The notes beneath the pieces are model-generated. The model did not search any database, was not told where the DNA came from, and saw nothing but the letters and a program-made list of their open reading frames with translations. A program made the translations under genes and the position numbers. A stretch of 64,000 nucleotides of DNA, taken from NCBI GenBank assembly GCA_016718565.1, contig JADKCZ010000003.1, forward strand, positions 1 through 64,000, given 5' to 3'. This document shows positions 17,491-25,185 of the stretch, one piece after another (the stretch's first letter is position 1; the number at the start of each line of letters is the position of its first letter). This DNA comes from Anaeromyxobacter sp. (lineage in GTDB: Bacteria > Myxococcota > Myxococcia > Myxococcales > Anaeromyxobacteraceae).

Positions 17491-17592
17491 TCAGTCGTGG
17501 CAGCCCGTCACCAGGCGGGACGACTTGGCGCAGCACTGCGCCGCCTGCTCGACGGCGCAGCAGGACGGCTTCGGCTTGGTCAGCATCTTCAT
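17491..17592 (-). CDS. 33-residue Cys-rich protein
   Basis: The product has 33 residues and five cysteines arranged as two CC pairs eight residues apart (PSCCAVEQAAQCC) and a later GCHD. The ATG at 17592 has a clear gaggag ribosome binding site six bases upstream, and the TGA is at 17491-17493. The helix-compatible spacing of the CC pairs suggests binding of a soft metal or metalloid. It lies between a 55-residue Cys-containing protein and a thioredoxin, downstream of an ArsM-like methyltransferase. I do not recognise a family. An alternative in-frame Met is codon 3. That it is a gene rests on the start signal, the cysteine pattern and the operon position. Confidence 0.6.
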   Translation of the reverse strand: MKMLTKPKPSCCAVEQAAQCCAKSSRLVTGCHD

Positions 17593-17623
17593 GTGCTTCT
17601 CCTCGTTGACTGCGGTGCTCCGG

Positions 17624-17791
17624 CTACGACTTCAGCTGCTTCTCCAGCTTCCCCTGCAGCGCGCGGGCGGCGTCGCAGTCCTCGCAGGGCGCGTCCGCCT
17701 GCTTGGCGTGCACCTCGCAGGTCTTCAGGCAGTTGGACAGCGACTGCACCAGGATGCGCAGCTCCTTGGCGGTCAGCTCGTTCGTCGTCAT
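17624..17791 (-). CDS. 55-residue Cys-containing small protein
   Basis: The product has 55 residues and is mostly helical. Two cysteine pairs, NCLKTC (CX3C) and PCEDC (CX2C), are separated by about 11 residues that include a histidine, so it could bind one metal ion or a metalloid. The ATG at 17791 overlaps the methyltransferase TGA (ATGA), with aagggga as the ribosome binding site. The C-terminus is Lys-rich (LQGKLEKQLKS). The family is unknown to me. The tight coupling with an ArsM-like enzyme suggests it serves as a substrate carrier or chaperone. Confidence 0.6.
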   Translation of the reverse strand: MTTNELTAKELRILVQSLSNCLKTCEVHAKQADAPCEDCDAARALQGKLEKQLKS

Positions 17792-18435
17792 GTGGTCCCC
17801 TTCACGGTGAGGCTGAGCACCCGGACGCCGCCCTTCTCGTAGGGGGCCGTCCGGACCAGCACGGTGACCTCCACGAAGCCGGCCGCGCGGACGGCGGCCA
17901 GGTACTCGGCCTCGGGGATGGCCCCACCGTAGCAGGCGGCCCAGGCGGCGGGGTCGCGGCGAACCGCCTCAGGCAGCGCCTCCTCCGACACCACGTCGGA
18001 GACCACGAAGCGGCCACCCGGGCGCAGCACCCGGCGGATCTCCCGGTAGACGGCCGCTTTGTCCGGGGCGTGGTTGATGGCGCAGTTGGAGGTCACCACC
18101 GTGGCGCAGCCGTCCGGCAGGTCGAGCGCCGCGAGATCGCCCAGCAGGAAGGAGACGGTGACGGCCTCCGCCGGCGTGGCCTGGCGCGCCGCCGCCAGCA
18201 TGGCCGGGCTCCCGTCCACCCCGACCACCCGCCCGGAGGGCCCGACCAGGGCCGCGGCCCGGAGGACGTCGCGCCCCCGGCCGCAGCCGAGATCCACCAC
18301 CACGTCGCCCGGCCCGGGGGCCGCCAGGTCGAGGGCGCCGCCGCACGACAGCGAGCCCGGGCGGGTCGCCAGCGCGTCGTAGCGCGCCGCGACGGCGTCG
18401 TGCAGGGCTGCCTTGGTGGGCGTGGGCGTGGTCAC
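17788..18435 (-). CDS. ArsM-like SAM-dependent methyltransferase
   Basis: The protein has 215 residues from GTG 18435; a TTG at 18477 would add 14 residues, and neither has a strong ribosome binding site. The SAM-binding motif VVVDLGCGRGRDVL, then GVDGSPAML and the post-I pattern VTSNCAINHAPDK closely follow arsenite methyltransferases. Cysteines at SLSCGG, SNCAIN and WAACYGGAI fall where ArsM places its As(III)-binding cysteines. The C-terminal half lacks the longer ArsM extension. ArsM-type enzymes methylate trivalent arsenic, but related ones act on other thiol-bound substrates. The first gene of the Cys-rich/thioredoxin operon, it fits handling of a thiophilic element. Specificity is inferred. 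Confidence 0.65.
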   Translation of the reverse strand: MTTPTPTKAALHDAVAARYDALATRPGSLSCGGALDLAAPGPGDVVVDLGCGRGRDVLRAAALVGPSGRVVGVDGSPAMLAAARQATPAEAVTVSFLLGDLAALDLPDGCATVVTSNCAINHAPDKAAVYREIRRVLRPGGRFVVSDVVSEEALPEAVRRDPAAWAACYGGAIPEAEYLAAVRAAGFVEVTVLVRTAPYEKGGVRVLSLTVKGTT

Positions 18436-18639
18436 GAGGAGTGGGGCCCGGGCCCGATGGGGCCTGGCCTGTACCAATCAGAGCCCAGTTCCGGCCCGAG
18501 GGTTCACCCCCGTACGCGGGAGACGGCCCGCCGGTGGGTTCGCCCGGGCGCGGGCCCAGCGAGGGCGTGGCGGGCCCTCGAGGTGCGGCGCATGGCCGCG
18601 CTTGACCCGCCGGGCCCACCCCTGTTCCATGGCGCCTCG

Positions 18640-19779
18640 ATGGCCCGCCACGACCACCGCAGCCCGCCCCGCCGCGCCCGCCTCCTCCAGGCCCTGCTGG
18701 CCGCCGGCCTCCTGGCCGGCTGCCGCGCCGCCACCCCCGCCGCGCCGGCCAGCACCGCCGCCGCCCGGCCCGAGGCGCCGCCCGCCTGGGAGGCCGACAA
18801 CCCCCTGCGCCCCCTGCCCGAGCCGCCGCTCGGCAGCCCGGCCGACTTCGCCGCCGTCCCCTGGGTGACCCCGGCCAAGGTGCGGCTGGGGCGCTGGCTC
18901 TTCTTCGACGCCCGCCTGTCGGCCGACGGCACCATCTCCTGCGCCTCCTGCCACCGCCCGGAGCATGGCTTCTCGGAGCCGACGCCGCACTCCACCGGCG
19001 TCGGCGGGAAGGAGGGCGGCCGCAAGGCGCCGCCCATCCTGAACGCCGCCTTCCCGGTCTACCCCGCCTACTTCTGGGACGGCCGCGCCGCCAGCCTGCT
19101 CGAGCAGGCCAAGGGCCCCATGGTGAACCCGGTGGAGATGGGCGCCACGCACCAGGGGGTAGTGGCCACGGTGAGCCGCCTGGACGGCTACCGGCGCTAC
19201 TTCGCCGAGGCCTTCGGCGACCCCGGCGTGGACATCGACCGGGTGGCCGAGGCGCTGGCCGCCTACGAGGCCACCCGCCTCTCCGGCAACTCCAAGGTGG
19301 ACCGCTTCGACGCCGGCGACGAGGCGGCGCTGGACGAGTCGGAGCGGCGCGGCCGCGACCTCTTCTTCGGGCGGGCCGCCTGCAACCAGTGCCACCTGGG
19401 GCCGGGCTACACCGACGGCAAGTTCCACAACCTGGGCGTGGGCTGGCGGGAGCCGGAGCCGGGGGCGCCGGCCGCCTCGGGCTTCGCCGACCCGGGGCGG
19501 GCCGCCATCTCCGGGGACCAGCGCGACCTGGGCGCCTTCAAGACCCCGTCGCTGCGCGACTGCTCCAAGCACGCCCCGTACATGCACGACGGCTCGGTGG
19601 AGACGCTGCGCGAGGCGGTGGCGCTGTACTGGCGCGGCGGCGTGAAGAACCCCTGGCTCTCCGAGCGGATGGAGCAGGTGGGCTTCCGCCGCTGCGAGAT
19701 CGACGACCTGGTGGCGTTCCTCCAGGCGCTGGACGGCGAGGGCTACCAGGACACGGCGCCCAGCGCCTTCCCGCGGTAG
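18640..19779 (+). CDS. dihaem cytochrome c peroxidase (CcpA/MauG family) lipoprotein
   Basis: The 379-residue protein has a lipoprotein signal (LLAAGLLAGC, Cys at about residue 28). Two c-haem sites follow: CASCH near residue 106 and CNQCH near 248. YFWDGRAASLLEQAKGPMVNPVEMG and DLGAFKTPSLRDCSKHAPYMHDGS are characteristic of bacterial dihaem peroxidases. These reduce H2O2 in the periplasm using cytochrome electrons; some relatives are MauG-like oxidases. The predicted lipid anchor places it at a membrane surface. It is convergent with the chemoreceptor gene, and the coding ends overlap by 37 nt. Confidence 0.85.
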   Translation: MARHDHRSPPRRARLLQALLAAGLLAGCRAATPAAPASTAAARPEAPPAWEADNPLRPLPEPPLGSPADFAAVPWVTPAKVRLGRWLFFDARLSADGTISCASCHRPEHGFSEPTPHSTGVGGKEGGRKAPPILNAAFPVYPAYFWDGRAASLLEQAKGPMVNPVEMGATHQGVVATVSRLDGYRRYFAEAFGDPGVDIDRVAEALAAYEATRLSGNSKVDRFDAGDEAALDESERRGRDLFFGRAACNQCHLGPGYTDGKFHNLGVGWREPEPGAPAASGFADPGRAAISGDQRDLGAFKTPSLRDCSKHAPYMHDGSVETLREAVALYWRGGVKNPWLSERMEQVGFRRCEIDDLVAFLQALDGEGYQDTAPSAFPR

Positions 19780-22379
19780 CCGGCCGGCGCCGCCCGGGCC
19801 GCCGCGGGGCCGCGCCGCGTCAGGGTGAAGCTGCCCACCATGGCCTCCAGCTCCTCGGCCTGGCCGTTGAGCTCGCTGGCCGCCGAGGAGGACTGCTCGG
19901 CGCTGGCGGCGTTGTGCTGGGTGACCTTGTCCATCTCCGAGACCGCCTGGTGGACCTGGTCGATGGCGCCGGCCTGGGAGCGGGCCGCGTCGGCGATCTC
20001 GCCCATCACGCCGGTCACCTTCCCCACCGAGGTGACGATCTCCCCGAGCCGGGCCGCCACCTGCCGCGCCGTGGCCTCCCCGTGGCCGGCCTGCTGCACC
20101 GACTCGCGGATGAGCACCTCGGTCTTGCTGGCCGCCTCCTTGCTGCGCAGCGCCAGCGAGCGGACCTCCTCGGCCACCACCGCGAAGCCGCGCCCGGCCT
20201 CGCCGGCGCGGGCCGCCTCCACCGCCGCGTTGAGCGCCAGCAGGTTGGTCTGGAAGGCGATGTCGTTGATGTCGCGGATGATCTGCGAGGTCCCCTCGGC
20301 CGAGGCCTTGATCTTGCCCATGGCCCCCTGCATCTCCTCCACGCTGGCGGCGCCCTGGGTGGCGGCGGCGTGGGCCTGGCGGACCAGCCCGTCGGCCGCC
20401 ACCGCGTTGTCGGCGGCGTGGCGGCTGGTGCCGGCCACGGTGTCGAGCGAGCCGCCCACCGCCTGCAGCGAGGCGGCCTGCTCGGAGGCGCCCGAGGCCA
20501 CCGCCTGGGCCGAGGAGGCGATCTGCTGCGACGCCCCCGAGACGTGCTCGGCCGCCGCCGCCACCTGGGCCATGGCGCCGTGCAGCGCCTCGGCGGTGGC
20601 GTTGACGGCGCGCTGGATGCGGGCGTGATCGCCCTGGAACTGGCCGGTGACGCGCGCCGTCAGGTCGCGGGCCGCCAGCTGCTCCAGCACCGCGGTGGAG
20701 GCCGTCACCGGGGCCACCACCGCGTCGAGGGTGCGGTTCACGCCGGCCACGATCTGGCGGAACTCGCCGTGGTGGCGCTCGGCGTGGGCGCGGGCGTCGA
20801 GCTGGCCGCCCACCGCCGCCGTCGCCAGGCCGTTGGCGTCCTCCACCAGGGCCCGGATGGCGGCGATGCAGCCGTTCAGGTCGTCGCGCAGGCGGGCGAA
20901 GTCGCCGGGCCACTGGTCGCGGACCTGCTCCGGGATGGCGCCCCGCGAGAGGCCGTCCACCACCAGGCGGGCCGCCTGCACCGGGCCGGTCACCGCGTCG
21001 AGCGTCCGGTTCATGCCCTCCACCACGACGCGGTAGTCGCCCAGGTGGCGCGCCGGGTCGGCCCGCGCCGCCAGCTGGCCCGCCACGCCGGCGGCCGCCA
21101 GCGCCTGCACGTCGGTCACCAGCGCGCCGATGGAGCGGCTGGCCGTGTTGAGGTCGTCCTGCAGCTTGGCGAAGTCCCCGGGCCAGGCCTCGGTGAGCGC
21201 CGGGGGGAGGTCGCCGCGGGCGATGCCGTCGAGCACCGCCCCGGCGGTCCGGATGGGACCGGTCACCGCGTCGAGCGAGGCGTTCATCCCCTCCACCACC
21301 CGGCGGAAGCCGCCCTGGTGGCGGCCGACGTCGGCGCGGGCCGAGAGGCGGCCCTCCGCGCCGGCGCGCGCCAGCGCCTCGGCGTCGGCCAGCAGCGCCC
21401 CGAGCGCGTCGATGGAGCGGTTGAGCGAGTCCTTGATGAGGTTGAAGTCGCCGCGGTAGTCGGCGGTGAGCCGCGGCGGCACGTCGCCGCGGGAGATGCG
21501 GTCGAGCCGCTCGGCGGTGGTCCGGATGGGCTCCAGGAAGGCGTCCATGGTGGCGTTCATCCCCTCCACCACCTCCTGGAAGTCCACCGCCACCCGGCCG
21601 GCGTCGCCGCGCGCCTCGAGCCGGCCCTCGGCCACGGCCCTGGTCAGGGCGCCGGCCTCGGCGGCCAGCGCCTTGACCGACCGCGAGAGCACGCGCGCGA
21701 TGAGCAGCCCGGCCACCACCAGGGAGAGGCCGCCCAGCGCCAGCAGCCAGAGCACCACCTGGCGCGCTCGCGCCAGGGCCTGGCCGGCCTGCTGGCGGGC
21801 CTCCTCCACCTCCAGGCGGTTGGTCACGATGGTCTTCATCAGCCTGGCGTCGGCCTCCATCGCCTCGGCCAGGAGCGGCAGCCAGAGCTCGAAGGCCCGC
21901 CCCTGGGCCTCCCCCACCTCCGGGGCGTAGGGGTTCTGCCCGCGCCCCAGGAGCGCCTCGCGCTCCGCCAGGTGCCGGCGCACCTCCACGGCGCGGAGGC
22001 GCCAGGCCTCGATGGCCGTCCACCCGGCCTGGTAGGCCGCGGCGGTGTCGGCGCCGTGCGGCAAGGCGCTGAAGGCCTGGTGCCCCTCCTCGATCCGCGC
22101 CAGGGCCGCGTCCAGGGAGTCCATGAGGCGGCGCCGGACCTCCACCGGCATGGACCGGCCGTTGAGGAGGCCGGCCAGGTCGCGCTGCACCTCGGCCTGC
22201 CCGGTCTCGATGTCGCCGAGCGCCAGCGACGAGGGGAAGTTCACCGCCGAGGTCCGGTCGGCCCGGTCGCCGCCGTCGTCGACCAGCGCGTAGACGTAGG
22301 CAGCGCCCGCACCCGCCGCGACCACCCCCGCCACCACCGCCACCCTCAGCTTCCTCGCCAGCGTCCAGGTCATCGCCAT
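19743..22379 (-). CDS. methyl-accepting chemotaxis protein with multiple HAMP-like units
   Basis: The 878-residue protein has a TM near residues 8-25, a helical periplasmic sensor region, a second TM near 190-215 and an array of about four 90-residue HAMP-like units, each with a 'V..V..GMN.TLDAVTGP...A...L..ISRGD.P' pattern. A cytoplasmic signalling domain follows, with the conserved hairpin VEAARAGEAGRGFAVVAEEVR. The C-terminus lacks an obvious CheR-binding pentapeptide. The start ATG at 22379 has gaggg upstream; an earlier in-frame Met lies at 22406. Chemoreceptors relay ligand signals to CheA/CheW. No che genes lie nearby, so this is an orphan. The poly-HAMP array is unusually long. Confidence 0.85.
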   Translation of the reverse strand: MAMTWTLARKLRVAVVAGVVAAGAGAAYVYALVDDGGDRADRTSAVNFPSSLALGDIETGQAEVQRDLAGLLNGRSMPVEVRRRLMDSLDAALARIEEGHQAFSALPHGADTAAAYQAGWTAIEAWRLRAVEVRRHLAEREALLGRGQNPYAPEVGEAQGRAFELWLPLLAEAMEADARLMKTIVTNRLEVEEARQQAGQALARARQVVLWLLALGGLSLVVAGLLIARVLSRSVKALAAEAGALTRAVAEGRLEARGDAGRVAVDFQEVVEGMNATMDAFLEPIRTTAERLDRISRGDVPPRLTADYRGDFNLIKDSLNRSIDALGALLADAEALARAGAEGRLSARADVGRHQGGFRRVVEGMNASLDAVTGPIRTAGAVLDGIARGDLPPALTEAWPGDFAKLQDDLNTASRSIGALVTDVQALAAAGVAGQLAARADPARHLGDYRVVVEGMNRTLDAVTGPVQAARLVVDGLSRGAIPEQVRDQWPGDFARLRDDLNGCIAAIRALVEDANGLATAAVGGQLDARAHAERHHGEFRQIVAGVNRTLDAVVAPVTASTAVLEQLAARDLTARVTGQFQGDHARIQRAVNATAEALHGAMAQVAAAAEHVSGASQQIASSAQAVASGASEQAASLQAVGGSLDTVAGTSRHAADNAVAADGLVRQAHAAATQGAASVEEMQGAMGKIKASAEGTSQIIRDINDIAFQTNLLALNAAVEAARAGEAGRGFAVVAEEVRSLALRSKEAASKTEVLIRESVQQAGHGEATARQVAARLGEIVTSVGKVTGVMGEIADAARSQAGAIDQVHQAVSEMDKVTQHNAASAEQSSSAASELNGQAEELEAMVGSFTLTRRGPAAARAAPAGYRGKALGAVSW

Positions 22380-22642
22380 GTGCACCCTCGATCCGATTGA
22401 GCGCACTGTGCGTTGCAGTCCCCGTGCCCGGACCGGAGCGGTCCACGTCCCTCTTCACCAGAGGTTGCGCCGGTCCAGCGCGAGGCGCCGGCCACCCGGG
22501 GTTCACCCGGCCCCGCCGCGAGACCCGGCCACCTCCCGGGAAGCCCCTGGCGCATGGTGGTGGGTCCAGGTCGGCCGGGGTGGGCGGTCCCTCCCACCCC
22601 CCGGGGCCGCGGGTGTCAGACGCCGCTGCCACACTCCGGTCC

Positions 22643-23467
22643 GTGCGCCGCTTCGTGACCCTGGACCTCGAGACCGTCCCCGACGAGGGGCTGGTGGCGG
22701 CGGTCGACGGCGGCCCCGGCCGGACCTACGCCGAGCAGCTGCAGCGGGTGGTGGCCGAGCGGCGAGCCCGCACCGGGGGGCGCAGCGACTTCCTCCCCCT
22801 CCCCTACCACCGCCCGGTGGCCGCCTGCCTGGTGGAGGCGGTGGAGGACGGCGGCTTGCTGGCGGTCGCCGACGTGGAGGCCTGGACCGACCGCCGCAGC
22901 GGCGAGGCCGCCTTCCTCGACCGGCTCTGGGGCCGGCTGGAGGGGGCCACGGTGGTCACCTTCCACGGGCGCGGCTTCGACCTGCCGGTGCTGGAGCTGC
23001 GGTCGCTCAAGCTGGGCGTGCCGGCGCCGCGCTGGTTCGCCGGGGCCCGCCGGCCGGGCTCACCGGAGCACCTGGACGTGAAGGAGCTGCTGGCCGCGCC
23101 CGGCGCCTCGGGCGCCGCACCGCTCGACCTGTACGCCAAGCTGGTGGGGCTGCCGGGCAAGGAGGACGTGGCGGGCGAGGACGTGGGCGCCCTCTACGCC
23201 GCCGGCGACCTCGATCGCATCGCCGCCTACTGCATGACCGACGTGGTGCAGACCTTCCTGCTCCTGCTGCGCTACCGGCTGCTGGACGGCTCGCTCACGC
23301 CGGACGGCTACGCCGACAGCGCCGCCCTGGCGCGGGAGCGGCTGCCCCGCCTGTTCGCCCGGCGGCTCACGGCCGGCGAGCAGGCCCCGCTGTCCGGCTT
23401 CCTGGACCGCTGCGCCGGCTTCTTCGGCGAGCCGGCCCGGCCGGTCCTGAGGCGCCGGGCCCTCTAG
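22643..23467 (+). CDS. PolB-type 3'-5' exonuclease (RNase H-like fold)
   Basis: The 274-residue protein opens with FVTLDLETVPDEG (the DxE exo I motif). VVTFHGRGFDLPVLELRS (exo II-like) and a late aspartate motif, DLDRIAAYCMTDVVQT, near residue 190 complete a DEDD nuclease pattern. This matches predicted PolB-like 3'-5' exonucleases, which are stand-alone and of unknown cellular role. The GTG at 22643 gives the natural N-terminus just before the first strand. It is divergent from the chemoreceptor gene across a 263-bp gap in which I see no other gene. Confidence 0.75.
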   Translation: MRRFVTLDLETVPDEGLVAAVDGGPGRTYAEQLQRVVAERRARTGGRSDFLPLPYHRPVAACLVEAVEDGGLLAVADVEAWTDRRSGEAAFLDRLWGRLEGATVVTFHGRGFDLPVLELRSLKLGVPAPRWFAGARRPGSPEHLDVKELLAAPGASGAAPLDLYAKLVGLPGKEDVAGEDVGALYAAGDLDRIAAYCMTDVVQTFLLLLRYRLLDGSLTPDGYADSAALARERLPRLFARRLTAGEQAPLSGFLDRCAGFFGEPARPVLRRRAL

Positions 23468-23520
23468 CGTCCGGCGCCGCCCGCTGGTCTCGAGGGGGCG
23501 TGGCGGCGTAGAAGGTCGCC

Positions 23521-23793
23521 ATGGACTGGAAGATCTTCGCCGCCACCTTCACCTCCATCTTCCTCGCGGAGATGGGCGACAAGACCCAGCTGGCCACCAT
23601 GTCGCTGGCGGCCGGCTCGTCGCGCTGGTCGGTCTTCGCCGGCTCGGCGCTGGCGCTGGTGGCCACCTCGCTCATCGCGGTGCTGGTGGGCGAGGGGCTG
23701 ACGCGCGTCGTCTCCCCGCTCTGGCTGAAGCGCGGCGCCGGCGCCCTCTTCGTGGTGATGGGCGTGATCTTCCTGGTCTCCAAGGCGGAGTAG
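23521..23793 (+). CDS. TMEM165/GDT1 (UPF0016) family membrane transporter, single-repeat form
   Basis: At 90 residues this is half the usual length of a GDT1 protein. One copy of the signature E-M-G-D-K-T (FLAEMGDKTQLATM) near residue 18 lies in the first of three hydrophobic segments. Full-length GDT1 proteins have two inverted repeats and move Ca2+ or Mn2+; half-size bacterial members are thought to work as dimers. It starts 53 nt after the exonuclease gene and is probably in the same transcript. Its ATG at 23521 directly precedes the first TM. Confidence 0.8.
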   Translation: MDWKIFAATFTSIFLAEMGDKTQLATMSLAAGSSRWSVFAGSALALVATSLIAVLVGEGLTRVVSPLWLKRGAGALFVVMGVIFLVSKAE

Positions 23794-23954
23794 GCCGGCC
23801 ACGGCGCGGGCGGGGCTGCAACCACCCGCCACGACACGGCTCCGGTCCCTGTCACCTCACGGGGTCCACACCTAGGGTGGCGGCGGCCCCGCCCGTAACC
23901 TGCCGGAATCAGGTGATCCGGCCCCTGGCACCGTCGCTGCACAGGGGAGAGGGC

Positions 23955-24611
23955 ATGGCAGCACGAGCCCTCCCGCGCCCCGTCCCGTTCGTCGACGAAG
24001 TCCGGCTCCTCGCCCGGGAGAAGGACCCGGCCCTGCTCCTCGACTGCGAGGCGGTGATCCTCTTCGTGAACGAGGCCTGGGACCGCTTCGCCCGCGACAA
24101 CGGCGGCGGCGAGCGGGTGGACTCGGCCGCCCTGGTGGGCACCCGCTGGTTCGATCACATCGCCGGTGACGCGCCGCGGCGGCTCCACCGGCTGCTCTTC
24201 GAGCGGGCCGTGCGGCGGCTCGGTCCCGGGCCCGGCGGCGGCGTGGTGCAGCTCAACGAGGCCAACGGCCCGGAGCTGGCGCGCCTGGTGGCCACCCACC
24301 TGACGCCCGTGGTGGGGACCGGCGGCGCGCTGACCGGCATCGCCGTGGTGCACCGCGTGGTGCGGGAGCTGCCCATGGCCGAGGTCTACCCGGTGGCGGC
24401 CGGGCACGAGGCACGCTGGCACGACGGCCAGGGTGCGGTGGAACAGTGCAGCTGCTGCCGCCGGGTGCGCCGGCCGGAGGAGCCCGAGGAGTGGGACCTG
24501 GTGCCCGGCCTGGTGACCGAGCCGCCGGAGCGGGTGCACTTCGGGTACTGCGCGCTGTGTTTGGAGCTGCACTATCCGGCGGGAGCTGGTGGGGAGCCGG
24601 AGCCGCTCTAG
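23955..24611 (+). CDS. PAS-like sensory protein with C-terminal Cys cluster
   Basis: The 218-residue protein starts at ATG 23955, with a ggggagagg ribosome binding site. Residues 15-140 have a PAS-like pattern: LLLDCEAVILFVNEAWDRFARDNGG, GTRWFDHI, then VATHLTPVVGTGGALTGIAVVHRVV. The C-terminal 60 residues contain CSCCRRVR and YCALCLELHY, four to five cysteines that could bind zinc. PAS proteins sense ligands, redox or light; no output domain is present, so this may be an adaptor. The 3' end, including the stop codon, forms part of the first palindrome of the repeat array that follows. Confidence 0.6.
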   Translation: MAARALPRPVPFVDEVRLLAREKDPALLLDCEAVILFVNEAWDRFARDNGGGERVDSAALVGTRWFDHIAGDAPRRLHRLLFERAVRRLGPGPGGGVVQLNEANGPELARLVATHLTPVVGTGGALTGIAVVHRVVRELPMAEVYPVAAGHEARWHDGQGAVEQCSCCRRVRRPEEPEEWDLVPGLVTEPPERVHFGYCALCLELHYPAGAGGEPEPL

Positions 24612-24997
24612 CGGCGACCATTCACGACAGCCCAATCCGGCGCGGCTTCAGCCGCGCCCATTCACGGCAGCCGATCCCGCCCAGTCGGGCACGAAGAACC
24701 GGCCGCCAACCAGCCCCCCAACCGGCGCCGCTTCAGCGGCGCCCATTCACGCCGCCCGATCCCGCCCAGCCGGGCAAGCAGAAACCAAGGCCCGAACACG
24801 CAGAAACGGCCGCCCCCATCCGGCGCGGCTTCAGCCGCGCCCATTCACGTCGCCCAATCCCGCCCGAACACGCAAGAACGGCCGCCCCCGAACCAGGAGG
24901 CGGCCGTCTGGCTGATCCATCTACCCGGCAGCCGCCCCCCCCACAGCTGAAAGGGCGGGATCCTGGCTCCGGCTTCGGGCGCGGCTAAAGCCGCGCC
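24603..24997. repeat. array of REP-like palindromes
   Basis: Five hairpin units fill the gap between two convergent genes. 24639-24658 and 24822-24841 are GGCGCGGCT-TC-AGCCGCGCC. 24724-24743 is GGCGCCGCT-TC-AGCGGCGCC, with both arms changed in step. 24978-24997 is GGCGCGGCT-AA-AGCCGCGCC, and a shorter form, GCCGCT-CT-AGCGGC, lies at 24603-24616 over the upstream stop codon. The first four units are each followed by CCATTCACG and a CAGCCCAATCC or CGCCCGATCC variant, and two of them by a second small stem, CCCGCCCAGYCGGGC. No ORF with coding character is present. The array probably acts as a bidirectional terminator or a REP/BIME-type element. Confidence 0.7.
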
Positions 24998-25001
24998 AGT
25001 A

Positions 25002-25130
25002 CTACCCCGCCTTCTTGGCCCGGCGCTTCCGCTTGATCGACAGCGTGCGCTTGCGCTTCACCTGGGCGCGCTTGGGCTTGCTGCGGTTCGACGCCTTCCG
25101 CTTGGTGCGGTTGCTCTTCAGTGCGGCCAT
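25002..25130 (-). CDS. 42-residue very basic protein
   Basis: The 42-residue product has more than 40% Lys/Arg (for example TKRKASNRSKPKRAQVKRKR). The ATG at 25130 has aaggagag as the ribosome binding site, and the stop is TAG at 25002-25004. The composition resembles small ribosomal proteins or histone-H1-like nucleic-acid binders; I recognise no specific family. It lies 55 nt downstream of the topoisomerase VI A subunit gene on the same strand and is likely co-transcribed, so binding to DNA is plausible. Confidence 0.65.
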   Translation of the reverse strand: MAALKSNRTKRKASNRSKPKRAQVKRKRTLSIKRKRRAKKAG

Positions 25131-25185
25131 GTCGTTCTCTCCTTGATGGTCACGGGTGGGGGTCCTTCGAAAAGGGCGGCGGACT

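Noticed and set aside
24603..24997. CRISPR array
   Set aside because: The units are palindromic, irregularly spaced (81-137 bp) and lack unique spacers of constant length. No cas genes are present.
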